Source: Bombus terrestris (taxonomy: Eukaryota; Arthropoda; Insecta; Hymenoptera; Apidae). Taken from it: a DNA stretch of 64,000 bases. Numbering within the stretch: the stretch's first letter is position 1; each line of letters begins with the position of its first letter. The stretch lies in the NCBI RefSeq assembly GCF_910591885.1, contig NC_063271.1, positions 22,025,334 through 22,089,333 of the forward strand, read 5' to 3'. The translations under genes were made by a program, and so were the position numbers. Below the pieces are notes generated by a model. The model searched no databases, was not told the origin of the DNA, and saw only the letters and a list, made by a program, of their open reading frames with translations. Shown here piece by piece: positions 27,301 to 44,970 of the stretch.

Positions 27301-30300
27301 TATATAACGTATAACGTTATATACTATTACTATATAACTTATAACGTTATATACTATTACTATATAACGCATAACGTTATATAATATTACTATATAACTT
27401 ATAACGTTATATACTATTACTATATAACGTATAACGTTATATAGTATTACTATATAACGTATAACGATATATACTATTACGTATTAACGTATAACGTTAT
27501 ATAGTATTACCATATCACGTATAACGTTGTATATTATTACGTACTAACGTATAACGTTATATACTATTACGTATTAACGTATAACGTTATACACTATTAC
27601 GTAATAGCGTATAACGTTATATAGTATTACCATATCACGTATAACGTTGTATATTATTACGTGCTAACGTATAACGTTATATAGTATTATCATATCACGT
27701 ATAACGTTGTATACTATTACGTAATAACGTATAACGTTAGATACTATTACCTAATAACGTATAATGTTATATAGTATTGCCATATCACGTATAACGTTGT
27801 ATATTATTACGTACTAACGTATAACGTTATATACTATTACTATATAACGTAGAACGTTATATACTATTACGTATTAACGTATAACGTTATATACTATTAC
27901 GTAATAGCGTATAACGTTATATAGTATTACCATATCACGTATAACGTTATATACTATTACGTACTATCGTATAACGTTATATACTATTACGTACTATCGT
28001 ATAACGTTATATACTATTACTATATAACGCATAACGTTATATAATATTACTATATAACGCATAACGTTATATAATATTACTATATAACGTATACCGTTAT
28101 ATACTTATACTATATAACGTATAACGTTATATACTATTACTATATAACGTATAACGTTATATACTATTACTATATAACGTATAACGTTATATAATATTAC
28201 TATATAACGTATAACGTTATATACTATTACTATATAACGTATAACGATATATACTATTACGTATTAACGTATAACGTTATATAGTATTACCATATCACGT
28301 ATAACGTTGTATATTATTACGTACTAACGTATAACGTTATATACTATTACTATATAACGTATAACGTTATATACTATTACTATATAACGTATAACGTTAT
28401 ATACTGTTACTATATAACATATAACGTTATATACTATTACTATATAACGTATATCGTTATATACTATTACTATATAAAGTATAACGTTATATAATATTAC
28501 TATATAACGTATAACGTTATATACTATTACTATATAACGTATAACGTTATATACTATTACTATATAACGTATAACGTTCTATACTATTACTATATAACGC
28601 ATAACGTTATATACTATTACTATATAACGTATAACGTTCTATACTATTACTATATAACGCATAACGTTATATAATATTACTATATAACGCATAACGTTAT
28701 ATAATATTACTATATAACGTATAACGTTATATACTATTACTGTATAACGTATAACGATATATACTATTACGTATTAACGTATAACGTTATATAGTTTTAC
28801 CATATCACGTATAACGTTGTATACTATTACGTAATAACGTATAACGTTATATATTATTACGTAATAACGTATAACGTTATATAGTATTGCCATATCACGT
28901 ATAACGTTGTATATTATTACGTACTAACGTATAACGTTATATACTATTACTATATAACGTATAATGTTATATACTATTACTATATAACGTATAACGTTCT
29001 ATACTATTACTATATAACGCATAACGTTATATAATATTACTATATAACGTATAACGTTATATACTATTACTATATAACGTATAACGTTATATACTATTAC
29101 TATATAACGTATAACGTTACATACTATTACTATATAACGCATAACGTTATATAATATTACTATATAATGTATAACGTTATATACTTATACTATATAACGT
29201 ATAACGTTCTATACTATTACTATATAACGCATAACGTTATATAATATTACTATATAACGTATAACGTTATATACTATTACTATATAACGTATAACGTTAT
29301 ATACTATTACTATATAACGTATAACGATATATACTATTACGTATTAACGTATAACGTTATATACTATTACGTAATAGCGTATAACGTTATATAGTATTAC
29401 CATATCACGTATAACGTTGTATATTATTACGTACTAACGTATAACGTTATATACTATTACTTTATAACGTATAACGTTATATACTATTACTATATAACGT
29501 ATAAAGATATATACTATTACGTACTATCGTATAACGTTATATACTATTACTATATAACGCATAACGTTATATACTATTACTATATAACGTATAACGTTAT
29601 ATACTATTACTATATAACGCATAACGTTATATAATATTACTATATAACGTATAACGTTATATACTATTACTATATAACGTATAACGTTATATACTATTAC
29701 TATATAACGTATAACGTTATATACTATTACTATATAACTTATAACGTTATATACTATTACTATATAACGCATAACGTTATATAATATTACTATATAACGT
29801 ATAACGTTATATACTATTACTATATAACGTATAACGTTATATAGTATTGCCATATCACGTATAACGTTGTATATTATTACGTACTAACGTATAACGTTAT
29901 ATACTATTACGTATTAACGTATAACGTTATACACTATTACGTAATAGCGTATAACGTTATATAGTATTACCATATCACGTATAACGTTGTATATTATTAC
30001 GTGCTAACGTATAACGTTATATAGTATTACCATATCACGTATAACGTTGTATACTATTACGTAATAACGTATAACGTTAGATACTATTACGTAATAACGT
30101 ATAATGTTATATAGTATTGCCATATCACGTATAACGTTGTATATTATTACGTACTAACGTATAACGTTATATACTATTACTATATAACGTATAACGTTAT
30201 ATACTATTACTATATAACGTAGAACGTTATATACTATTACGTATTAACGTATAACGTTATATACTATTACGTAATAGCGTATAACGTTATACAGTATTAC

Positions 30301-30570
30301 CATATCACGTATAACGTTATATACTATTACGTACTATCGTATAACGTTATATACTATTACTATATAACGCATAACGTTATATAATATTACTATATAACGT
30401 ATAACGTTATATACTATTACTATATAACGTATAACGTTATATACTATTACTATATAACGTATGACGTTATATACTATTACTATATAACGTATATCGCTAT
30501 ATACTATTACTATATAACGTATAACGTTGTATACTATTACTATATAACGTATAACGTTCTATACTATTAC
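24301..30570. repeat. Long higher-order repeat of satellite A, copy 1 (6,270 bp)
   Basis: Bounded by the rare TTTATAACGC monomer, which follows an ATAACGTTCT monomer and is followed by two linked GCAT/AATATTAC pairs. It spans 209 monomers. Inside are the ATAACGTTAC monomer (25,811 and 29,111), the GTGCTAACG monomers (26,851, 27,661 and 30,001) and several F-E-D-C style variant cassettes. Boundaries are by marker; the true amplification unit may start elsewhere. Confidence 0.7.
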
Positions 30571-33500
30571 TTTATAACGCATAACGTTATATAATATTAC
30601 TATATAACGCATAACGTTATATAATATTACTATATAACGTATAACGTTATATACTATTACTATATAACGTATAACGTTATATACTATTACTATATAACGT
30701 ATAACGTTATATACTATTACTATATAACGTATAACGTTATATACTATTACTATATAACGCATAACGTTATATAATATTACTATATAACGTATAACGTTAT
30801 ATACTATTACTATATAACGTATAACGTTATATACTATTACTATATAACGTATAACGTTATATACTATTACTATATAACGTATATCGCTATATACTATTAC
30901 TATATAACGTATAACGATATATACTATTACGTATTAACGTATAACGTTATATACTATTACGTAATAGCGTATAACGTTATATAGTATTACCATATCACGT
31001 ATAACGTTGTATATTATTACGTACTAACGTATAACATTATATACTATTACTATATAACGTACATCGCTATATACTATTACTATATAACGTATAACGATAT
31101 ATACTATTACGTATTAACGTATAACGTTATATACTATTACGTAATAGCGTATAACGTTATATAGTATTACCATATCACGTATAACGTTATATACTATTAC
31201 GTACTATCGTATAACGTTATATACTATTACTATATAACGCATAACGTTATATAATATTACTATATAACGTTTAACGTTATATACTATTACTATATAACGT
31301 ATAACGTTATATACTTATACTATATAACGTATAACGTTATATACTATTACTATATAACGTATAACTTTATATACTATTACTATATAACGTATAACGTTAT
31401 ATACTATTACTATATAACGTATATCGTTATATACTATTACTATATAACGTATAACGTTCTATACTATTACTATATAACGCATAACGTTATATAATATTAC
31501 TATATAACGCATAACGTTATATAATATTACTATATAACGTATAACGTTATATACTATTACTGTATAACGTATAACGATATATACTATTACGTATTAACGT
31601 ATAACGTTATATAGTTTTACCATATCACGTATAACGTTGTATACTATTACGTAATAACGTATAACGTTATATATTATTACGTAATAACGTATAACGTTAT
31701 ATAGTATTGCCATATCACGTATAACGTTGTATATTATTACGTACTAACGTATAACGTTATATACTATTACTATATAACGTATAACGTTATATACTATTAC
31801 TATATAACGTATAACGTTCTATACTATTACTATATAACGCATAACGTTATATAATATTACTATATAACGTATAACGTTATATACTATTACTATATAACGT
31901 ATAACGTTATATACTATTACTATATAACGTATAACGTTACATACTATTACTATATAACGCATAACGTTATATAATATTACTATATAATGTATAACGTTAT
32001 ATACTTATACTATATAACGTATAACGTTCTATACTATTACTATATAACGCATAACGTTATATAATATTACTATATAACGTATAACGTTATATACTATTAC
32101 TATATAACGTATAACGTTATATACTATTACTATATAACGTATAACGTTATATACTATTACTATATAACGTATAACGTTATATACTATTACTATATAACGT
32201 ATAACGTTATATACTATTACTATATAACGTATATCGCTATATACTATTACTATATAACGTATAACGATATATACTATTACGTATTAACGTATAACGTTAT
32301 ATACTATTACGTAATAGCGTATAACGTTATATAGTATTACCATATCACGTATAACGTTGTATATTATTACGTACTAACGTATAACGTTATATACTATTAC
32401 TTTATAACGTATAACGTTATATACTATTACTATATAACGTATAACGTTATATACTATTACTATATAACGTATAGCGTTATATACTATTACTATATAACGT
32501 ATAACGTTATATACTATTACTATATAACGCATAACGTTATATAATATTACTATATAACGTATAACGTTATATACTTATACTATATAACGTATAACGTTAT
32601 ATACTATTACTATATAACGTATAACGTTATATACTATTACTATATAACGTATAACGTTATATAATATTACTATATAACGTATAACGTTATATACTATTAC
32701 TATATAACGTATAACGTTATATACTATTACTATATAACGCATAACGTTATATAATATTACTATATAACGTATAACGTTATATAGTATTGCCATATCACGT
32801 ATAACGTTGTATATTATTACGTACTAACGTATAACGTTATATACTATTACGTATTAACGTATAACGTTATACACTATTACGTAATAGCGTATAACGTTAT
32901 ATAGTATTACCATATCACGTATAACGTTGTATATTATTACGTGCTAACGTATAACGTTATATACTATTACTATATAACGTATAACGTTATATACTATTAC
33001 TATATAACGTAGAACGTTATATACTATTACGTATTAACGTATAACGTTATATACTATTACGTAATAGCGTATAACGTTATATAGTATTACCATATCACGT
33101 ATAACGTTATATACTATTACGTACTATCGTATAACGTTATATACTATTACTATATAACGCATAACGTTATATAATATTACTATATAACGTATAACGTTAT
33201 ATACTATTACTATATAACGTATAACGTTATATACTATTACTATATAACGTATAACGTTATATACTATTACTATATAACTTATAACGTTATATACTATTAC
33301 TATATAACGCATAACGTTATATAATATTACTATATAACTTATAACGTTATATACTATTACTATATAACGTATAACGTTATATAGTATTGCCATATCACGT
33401 ATAACGTTGTATATTATTACGTACTAACGTATAACGTTATATACTATTACGTATTAACGTATAACGTTATACACTATTACGTAATAGCGTATAACGTTAT

Positions 33501-36090
33501 ATAGTATTACCATATCACGTATAACGTTGTATATTATTACGTGCTAACGTATAACGTTATATAGTATTATCATATCACGTATAACGTTGTATACTATTAC
33601 GTAATAACGTATAACGTTAGATACTATTACGTAATAACGTATAATGTTATATAGTATTGCCATATCACGTATAACGTTGTATATTATTACGTACTAACGT
33701 ATAACGTTATATACTATTATTATATAACGTAGAACGTTATATACTATTACGTATTAACGTATAACGTTATATACTATTACGTAATAGCGTATAACGTTAT
33801 ATAGTATTACCATATCACGTATAACGTTATATACTATTACGTACTATCGTATAACGTTATATACTATTACTATATAACGCATAACGTTATATAATATTAC
33901 TATATAACGTATAACGTTATATACTATTACTATATAACGTATAATGTTATATACTATTACTATATAACGTATAACGTTATATACTATTACTATATAACGT
34001 ATATCGCTATATACTATTACTATATAACGTATAACGATATATACTATTACGTATTAACGTATAACGTTATATACTATTACGTAATAGCGTATAACGTTAT
34101 ATAGTATTACCATATCACGTATAACGTTGTATATTATTACGTACTAACGTATAACGTTATATACTATTACTTTATAACGTATAACGTTATATACTATTAC
34201 TATATAACGTATAACGTTATATACTATTACTATATAACGTATAACGATATATACTATTACGTATTAACGTATAACGTTATATAGTATTACCATATCACGT
34301 ATAACGTTGTATATTATTACGTACTAACGTATAACGTTATATACTATTACTATATAACGTATAACGTTATATACTATTACTATATAACGTATAACGTTAT
34401 ATACTGTTACTATATAACGTATAACGTTATATACTATTACTATATAACGTATAACGATATATACTATTACGTATTAACGTATAACGTTATATAGTTTTAC
34501 CATATCACGTATAACGTTGTATACTCTTACGTAATAACGTATAACGTTATATACTATTACGTAATAACGTATAACGTTATATAGTATTGCCATATCACGT
34601 ATAACGTTGTATATTATTACGTACTAACGTATAACGTTATATACTATTACTATGTAACGTATAACGTTATATACTATTACTATATAACGTATAACGTTCT
34701 ATACTATTACTATATAACGCATAACGTTATATAATATTACTATATAACGTATAACGTTATATACTATTACTATATAACGCATAACGTTATATACTTATAC
34801 TATATAACGTATAACGTTATATACTATTACTATATAACGTATAACGTTATATAGTAATAGTATATAACGTATAACGTTATATAATATTACTATATAACGT
34901 ATAACGTTATATACTATTACTATATAACGTATAACGTTATATACTATTACTATATAACGTATAACGTTATATACTATTACTATATAACGTATAACGATAT
35001 ATACTATTACGTACTATCGTATAACGTTATATACTATTACTATATAACGCATAACGTTATATACTATTACTATATAACGTATAACGTTATATACTATTAC
35101 TATATAACGCATAACGTTATATAATATTACTATATAACGTATAACGTTATATACTATTACTATATAACGTATAACGTTATATACTATTACTATATAACGT
35201 ATAACGTTATATACTATTACTATATAACTTATAACGTTATATACTATTACTATATAACGCATAACGTTATATAATATTACTATATAACGTATAACGTTAT
35301 ATACTATTACTATATAACGTATAACGTTATATACTATTACTATATAACGTATAACGTTATATAGTATTGCCATATCACGTATAACGTTGTATATTATTAC
35401 GTACTAACGTATAACGTTATATACTATTACGTATTAACGTATAACGTTATACACTATTACGTAATAGCGTATAACGTTATATAGTATTACCATATCACGT
35501 ATAACGTTGTATATTATTACGTGCTAACGTATAACGTTATATAGTATTACCATATCACGTATAACGTTGTATACTATTACGTAATAACGTATAACGTTAG
35601 ATACTATTACGTAATAACGTATAATGTTATATAGTATTGCCATATCACGTATAACGTTGTATATTATTACGTACTAACGTATAACGTTATATACTATTAC
35701 TATATAACGTATAACGTTATATACTATTACTATATAACGTAGAACGTTATATACTATTACGTATTAACGTATAACGTTATATACTATTACGTAATAGCGT
35801 ATAACGTTATATAGTATTACCATATCACGTATAACGTTATATACTATTACGTACTATCGTATAACGTTATATACTATTACTATATAACGCATAACGTTAT
35901 ATAATATTACTATATAACGTATAACGTTATATACTATTACTATATAACGTATAACGTTATATACTATTACTATATAACGTATAACGTTATATACTATTAC
36001 TATATAACGTATATCGCTATATACTATTACTATATAACGTATAACGTTGTATACTATTACTATATAACGTATAACGTTCTATACTATTAC
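30571..36090. repeat. Long higher-order repeat of satellite A, copy 2 (5,520 bp)
   Basis: 184 monomers between consecutive TTTATAACGC markers. It shares with copy 1 the order of cassettes, the ATAACGTTAC marker (31,931) and GTGCTAACG markers (32,941, 33,541 and 35,521). It includes the second flipped loop at 34,853. Confidence 0.7.
34853..34861. repeat. Flipped loop in a satellite A monomer
   Basis: AGTAATAGT replaces the normal ACTATTACT between intact arms. The paralogous stretch at about 43,790 has the normal orientation and no extra monomer, so here the loop was inverted in place rather than inserted. Confidence 0.88.
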
Positions 36091-39000
36091 TTTATAACGC
36101 ATAACGTTATATAATATTACTATATAACGCATAACGTTATATAATATTACTATATAACGTATAACGTTATATACTATTACTATATAACGTATAACGTTAT
36201 ATACTATTACTATATAACGTATAACGTTATATACTATTACTATATAACGTATAACGTTATATACTATTACTATATAACGCATAACGTTATATAATATTAC
36301 TATATACCGTATAACGTTATATACTATTACTATATAACGTATAACGTTATATACTATTACTATATAACGTATAACGTTATATACTATTACTATATAACGT
36401 ATATCGCTATATACTATTACTATATAACGTATAACGATATATACTATTACGTATTAACGTATAACGTTATATACTATTACGTAATAGCGTATAACGTTAT
36501 ATAGTATTACCATATCACGTATAACGTTATATACTATTACGTACTATCGTATAACGTTATATACTATTACTATATAACGCATAACGTTATATAATATTAC
36601 TATATAACGTTTAACGTTATATACTATTACTATATAACGTATAACATTATATACTTATACTATATAACGTATAACGTTATATACTATTACTATATAACGT
36701 ATAACGTTATATACTATTACTATATAACGTATAACGTTATATACTATTACTATATAACGTATATCGTTATATACTATTACTATATAACGTATAACGTTAT
36801 ATAATATTACTATATAACGTATAACGTTATATACTATTACTATATAACGTATAACGTTATATACTATTACTATATAACGTATAACGTTCTATACTATTAC
36901 TATATAACGCATAACGTTATATACTATTACTATATAACGTATAACGTTCTATACTATTACTATATAACGCATAACGTTATATAATATTACTATATAACGC
37001 ATAACGTTATATAATATTACTATATAACGTATAACGTTATATACTATTACTGTATAACGTATAACGATATATACTATTACGTATTAACGTATAACGTTAT
37101 ATAGTTTTACCATATCACGTATAACGTTGTATACTATTACGTAATAACGTATAACGTTATATATTATTACGTAATAACGTATAACGTTATATAGTATTGC
37201 CATATCACGTATAACGTTGTATATTATTACCTACTAACGTATAACGTTATATACTATTACTATATAACGTATAACGTTATATACTATTACTATATAACGT
37301 ATAACGTTCTATACTATTACTATATAACGCATAACGTTATATAATATTACTATATAACGTATAACGTTATATACTATTACTATATAACGTATAACGTTAT
37401 ATACTATTACTATATAACGTATAACGTTACATACTATTACTATATAACGCATAACGTTATATAATATTACTATATAATGTATAACGTTATATACTTATAC
37501 TATATAACGTATAACGTTCTATACTATTACTATATAACGCATAACGTTATATAATATTACTATATAACGTATAACGTTATATACTATTACTATATAACGT
37601 ATAACGTTATATACTATTACTATATAACGTATAACGTTATATACTATTACTATATAACGTATAACGTTATATACTATTACTATATAACGTATAACGTTAT
37701 ATACTATTACTATATAACGTATATCGCTATATACTATTACTATATAACGTATAACGATATATACTATTACGTATTAACGTATAACGTTATATACTATTAC
37801 GTAATAGCGTATAACGTTATATAGTATTACCATATCACGTATAACGTTGTATATTATTACGTACTAACGTATAACGTTATATACCATTACTTTATAACGT
37901 ATAACGTTATATACTATTACTATATAACGTATAACGTTATATACTATTACTATATAACGTATAACGATATATACTATTACGTATTAACGTATAACGTTAT
38001 ATAGTATTACCATATCACGTATAACGTTGTATATTATTACGTACTAACGTATAACGTTATATACTATTACTATATAACGTATAACGTTATATACTATTAC
38101 TATATAACGTATAACGTTATATACTGTTACTATATAACGTATAACGTTATATACTATTACTATATAACGTATAACGATATATACTATTACATATTAACGT
38201 ATAACGTTATATAGTTTTACCATATCACGTATAACGTTGTATACTATTACGTAATAACGTATAACGTTATATACTATTACGTAATAACGTATAACGTTAT
38301 ATAGTATTGCCATATCACGTATAACGTTGTATATTATTACGTACTAACGTATAACGTTATATACTATTACTATATAACGTATAACGTTATATACTATTAC
38401 TATATAACGTATAACGTTCTATACTATTACTATATAACGCATAACGTTATATAATATTACTATATAACGTATAACGTTATATACTATTACTATATAACGT
38501 ATAACGTTATATACTATTACTATATAACGTATAACGTTATATAATATTACTATATAACGCATAACGTTATATAATATTACTATATAACGTATAACGTTAT
38601 ATACTTATACTATATAACGTATAACGTTATATACTATTACTATATAACGTATAACGTTATATACTATTACTATATAACGTATAACGTTATATAATATTAC
38701 TATATAACGTATAACGTTATATACTATTACTATATAACGTATAACGTTATATACTATTACTATATAACGTATAACGTTATATACTATTACTATATAACGT
38801 ATAACGATATATACTATTACGTACTATCGTATAACGTTATATACTATTACTATATAACGCATAACGTTATATACTATTACTATATAACGTATAACGTTAT
38901 ATACTATTACTATATAACGCATAACGTTATATAATATTACTATATAACGTATAACGTTATATACTATTACTATATAACGTATAACGTTATATACTATTAC

Positions 39001-39900
39001 TATATAACGTATAACGTTATATACTATTACTATATAACTTATAACGTTATATACTATTACTATATAACGCATAACGTTATATAATATTACTATATAACGT
39101 ATAACGTTATATACTATTACTATATAACGTATAACGTTATATAGTATTGCCATATCACGTATAACGTTGTATATTATTACGTACTAACGTATAACGTTAT
39201 ATACTATTACGTATTAACGTATAACGTTATACACTATTACGTAATAGCGTATAACGTTATATAGTATTACCATATCACGTATAACGTTGTATATTATTAC
39301 GTGCTAACGTATAACGTTATATAGTATTACCATATCACGTATAACGTTGTATACTATTACGTAATAACGTATAACGTTAGATACTATTACGTAATAACGT
39401 ATAATGTTATATAGTATTGCCATATCACGTATAACGTTGTATATTATTACGTACTAACGTATAACGTTATATACTATTACTATATAACGTATAACGTTAT
39501 ATACTATTACTATATAACGTATAACGTTATATACTATTACTATATAACGTAGAACGTTATATACTATTACGTATTAACGTATAACGTTATATACTATTAC
39601 GTAATAGCGTATAACGTTATATAGTATTACCATATCACGTATAACGTTATATACTATTACGTACTATCGTATAACGTTATATACTATTACTATATAACGC
39701 ATAACGTTATATAATATTACTATATAACGTATAACGTTATATACTATTACTATATAACGTATAACGTTATATACTATTACTATATAACGTATAACGTTAT
39801 ATACTATTACTATATAACGTATATCGCTATATACTATTACTATATAACGTATAACGTTGTATACTATTACTATATAACGTATAACGTTCTATACTATTAT
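36091..39900. repeat. Long higher-order repeat of satellite A, copy 3 (3,810 bp)
   Basis: 127 monomers between TTTATAACGC markers, the shortest of the four. The region around 38,824-39,153 matches 35,014-35,373 and 29,524-29,853 apart from two extra monomers in the 35-kb copy. It has the ATAACGTTAC marker at 37,421 and the GTGCTAACG marker at 39,301. Confidence 0.7.
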
Positions 39901-42900
39901 TTTATAACGCATAACGTTATATAATATTACTATATAACGCATAACGTTATATAATATTACTATATAACGTATAACGTTATATACTATTACTATATAACGT
40001 ATAACGTTATATACTATTACTATATAACGTATAACGTTATATACTATTACTATATAACGTATAACGTTATATACTATTACTATATAACGCATAACGTTAT
40101 ATAATATTACTATATAACGTATAACGTTATATACTATTACTATATAACGTATAACGTTATATACTATTACTATATAACGTATAACGTTATATACTATTAC
40201 TATATAACGTATATCGCTATATACTATTACTATATAACGTATAACGATATATACTATTACGTATTAACGTATAACGTTATATACTATTACGTAATAGCGT
40301 ATAACGTTATATAGTATTACCATATCACGTATAACGTTGTATATTATTACGTACTAACGTATAACATTATATACTATTACTATATAACGTATATCGCTAT
40401 ATACTATTACTATATAACGTATAACGATATATACTATTACGTATTAACGTATAACGTTATATACTATTACGTAATAGCGTATAACGTTATATAGTATTAC
40501 CATATCACGTATAACGTTATATACTATTACGTACTATCGTATAACGTTATATACTATTACTATATAACGCATAACGTTATATACTATTACTATATAACGT
40601 ATAACGTTCTATACTATTACTATATAACGCATAACGTTATATACTATTACTATATAACGTATAACGTTCTATACTATTACTATATAACGCATAACGTTAT
40701 ATAATATTACTATATAACGTATAACGTTATATACTATTACTATATAACGTATAACGTTATATACTATTACTATATAACGTATAACGTTATATACTATTAC
40801 TACATAACGTATAACGTTATATACTGTTACTATATAACGTATAACGTTATATACTATTACTATATAACGTATAACGATATATACTATTACGTATTAACGT
40901 ATAACGTTATATAGTTTTACCATATCACGTATAACGTTGTATACTCTTACGTAATAACGTATAACGTTATATACTATTACGTAATAACGTATAACGTTAT
41001 ATAGTATTGCCATATCACGTATAACGTTGTATATTATTACGTACTAACGTATAACGTTATATACTATTACTATATAACGTATAACGTTATATACTATTAC
41101 TATATAACGTATAACGTTCTATACTATTACTATATAACGCATAACGTTATATAATATTACTATATAACGTATAACGTTATATACTATTACTATATAACGT
41201 ATAACGTTATATACTATTACTATATAACGTATAACGTTATATAATATTACTATATAACGCATAACGTTATATAATATTACTATATAACGTATAACGTTAT
41301 ATACTTATACTATATAACGTATAACGTTATATACTATTACTATATAACGTATAACGTTATATACTATTACTATATAACGTATAACGTTATATAATATTAC
41401 TATATAACGTATAACGTTATATACTATTACTATATAACGTATAACGTTATATACTATTACTATATAACGCATAACGTTATATAATATTACTATATAACGT
41501 ATAACGTTATATACTATTACTATATAACGTATAACGTTATATAGTATTGCCATATCACGTATAACGTTGTATATTATTACGTACTAACGTATAACGTTAT
41601 ATACTATTACGTATTAACGTATAACGTTATACACTATTACGTAATAGCGTATAACGTTATATAGTATTACCATATCACGTATAACGTTGTATATTATTAC
41701 GTGCTAACGTATAACGTTATATAGTATTACCATATCACGTATAACGTTGTATACTATTACGTAATAAAGTATAACGTTAGATACTATTACGTAATAACGT
41801 ATAATGTTATATAGTATTGCCATATCACGTATAACGTTGTATATAATTACGTACTAACGTATAACGTTATATACTATTACTATATAACGTATAACGTTAT
41901 ATACTATTACTATATAACGTAGAACGTTATATACTATTACGTATTAACGTATAACGTTATATACTATTACGTAATAGCGTATAACGTTATATAGTATTAC
42001 CATATCACGTATAACGTTATATACTATTACGTACTATCGTATAACGTTATATACTATTACTATATAACGCATAACGTTATATAATATTACTATATAACGT
42101 ATAACGTTATATACTATTACTATATAACGTATAACGTTATATACTATTACTATATAACGTATAACGTTATATACTATTACTATATAACTTATAACGTTAT
42201 ATACTATTACTATATAACGCATAACGTTATATAATATTACTATATAACTTATAACGTTATATACTATTACTATATAACGTATAACGTTATATAGTATTGC
42301 CATATCACGTATAACGTTGTATATTATTACGTACTAACGTATAACGTTATATACTATTACGTATTAACGTATAACGTTATACACTATTACGTAATAGCGT
42401 ATAACGTTATATAGTATTACCATATCACGTATAACGTTGTATATTATTACGTGCTAACGTATAACGTTATATAGTATTATCATATCACGTATAACGTTGT
42501 ATACTATTACGTAATAACGTATAACGTTGTATACTATTACGTAATAACGTATAACGTTAGATACTATTACGTAATAACGTATAATGTTATATAGTATTGC
42601 CATATCACGTATAACGTTGTATATTATTACGTACTAACGTATAGCGTTATATACTATTACTATATAACGTAGAACGTTATATACTATTACGTATTAACGT
42701 ATAACGTTATATACTATTACGTAATAGCGTATAACGTTATATAGTATTACCATATCACGTATAACGTTATATACTATTACGTACTATCGTATAACGTTAT
42801 ATACTATTACTATATAACGCATAACGTTATATAATATTACTATATAACGTATAACGTTATATACTATTACTATATAACGTATAATGTTATATACTATTAC

Positions 42901-44970
42901 TATATAACGTATAACGTTATATACTATTACTATATAACGTATATCGCTATATACTATTACTATATAACGTATAACGATATATACTATTACGTATTAACGT
43001 ATAACGTTATATACTATTACGTAATAGCGTATAACGTTATATAGTATTACCATATCACGTATAACGTTGTATATTATTACGTACTAACGTATAACGTTAT
43101 ATACTATTACTTTATAACGTATAACGTTATATACTATTACTATATAACGTATAACGTTATATACTATTACTATATAACGTATAACGATATATACTATTAC
43201 GTATTAACGTATAACGTTATATAGTATTACCATATCACGTATAACGTTGTATATTATCACGTACTAACGTATAACGTTATATACTATTACTATATAACGT
43301 ATAACGTTATATACTATTACTATATAACGTATAACGTTATATACTGTTACTATATAACGTATAACGTTATATACTATTACTATATAACGTATAACGATAT
43401 ATACTATTACGTATTAACGTATAACGTTATATAGTTTTACCATATCACGTATAACGTTGTATACTCTTACGTAATAACGTATAACGTTATATACTATTAC
43501 GTAATAACGTATAACGTTATATAGTATTGCCATATCACGTATAACGTTGTATATTATTACGTACTAACGTATAACGTTATATACTATTACTATATAACGT
43601 ATAACGTTATATACTATTACTATATAACGTATAACGTTCTATACTATTACTATATAACGCATAACGTTATATAATATTACTATATAACGTATAACGTTAT
43701 ATACTATTACTATATAACGCATAACGTTATATACTTATACTATATAACGTATAACGTTATATACTATTACTATATAACGTATAACGTTATATACTATTAC
43801 TATATAACGTATAACGTTATATAATATTACTATATAACGTATAACGTTATATACTATTACTATATAACGTATAACGTTATATACTATTACTATATAACGT
43901 ATAACGTTATATACTATTACTATATAACGTATAACGATATATACTATTACGTACTATCGTATAACGTTATATACTATTACTATATAACGCATAACGTTAT
44001 ATACTATTACTATATAACGTATAACGTTATATACTATTACTATATAACGCATAACGTTATATAATATTACTATATAACGTATAACGTTATATACTATTAC
44101 TATATAACGTATAACGTTATATACTATTACTATATAACGTATAACGTTATATACTATTACTATATAACTTATAACGTTATATACTATTACTATATAACGC
44201 ATAACGTTATATAATATTACTATATAACGTATAACGTTATATAGTATTGCCATATCACGTATAACGTTGTATATTATTACGTACTAACGTATAACGTTAT
44301 ATACTATTACGTATTAACGTATAACGTTATACACGATTACGTAATAGCGTATAACGTTATATAGTATTACCATATCACGTATAACGTTGTATATTATTAC
44401 GTGCTAACGTATAACGTTATATAGTATTACCATATCACGTATAACGTTGTATACTATTACGTAATAACGTATAACGTTAGATACTATTACGTAATAACGT
44501 ATAATGTTATATAGTATTGCCATATCACGTATAACGTTGTATATTATTACGTACTAACGTATAACGTTATATACTATTACTATATAACGTATAACGTTAT
44601 ATACTATTACTATATAACGTAGAACGTTATATACTATTACGTATTAACGTATAACGTTATATACTATTACGTAATAGCGTATAACGTTATATAGTATTAC
44701 CATATCACGTATAACGTTATATACTATTACGTACTATCGTATAACGTTATATACTATTACTATATAACGCATAACGTTATATAATATTACTATATAACGT
44801 ATAACGTTATATACTATTACTATATAACGTATAACGTTATATACTATTACTATATAACGTATAACGTTATATACTATTACTATATAACGTATATCGCTAT
44901 ATACTATTACTATATAACGTATAACGTTGTATACTATTACTATATAACGTATAACGTTCTATACTATTAC
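39901..44970. repeat. Long higher-order repeat of satellite A, copy 4 (5,070 bp)
   Basis: 169 monomers between TTTATAACGC markers. GTGCTAACG markers lie at 41,701, 42,451 and 44,401. The ATAACGTTAC monomer seen in the earlier copies is not present, so part of the unit has been lost. Confidence 0.7.
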
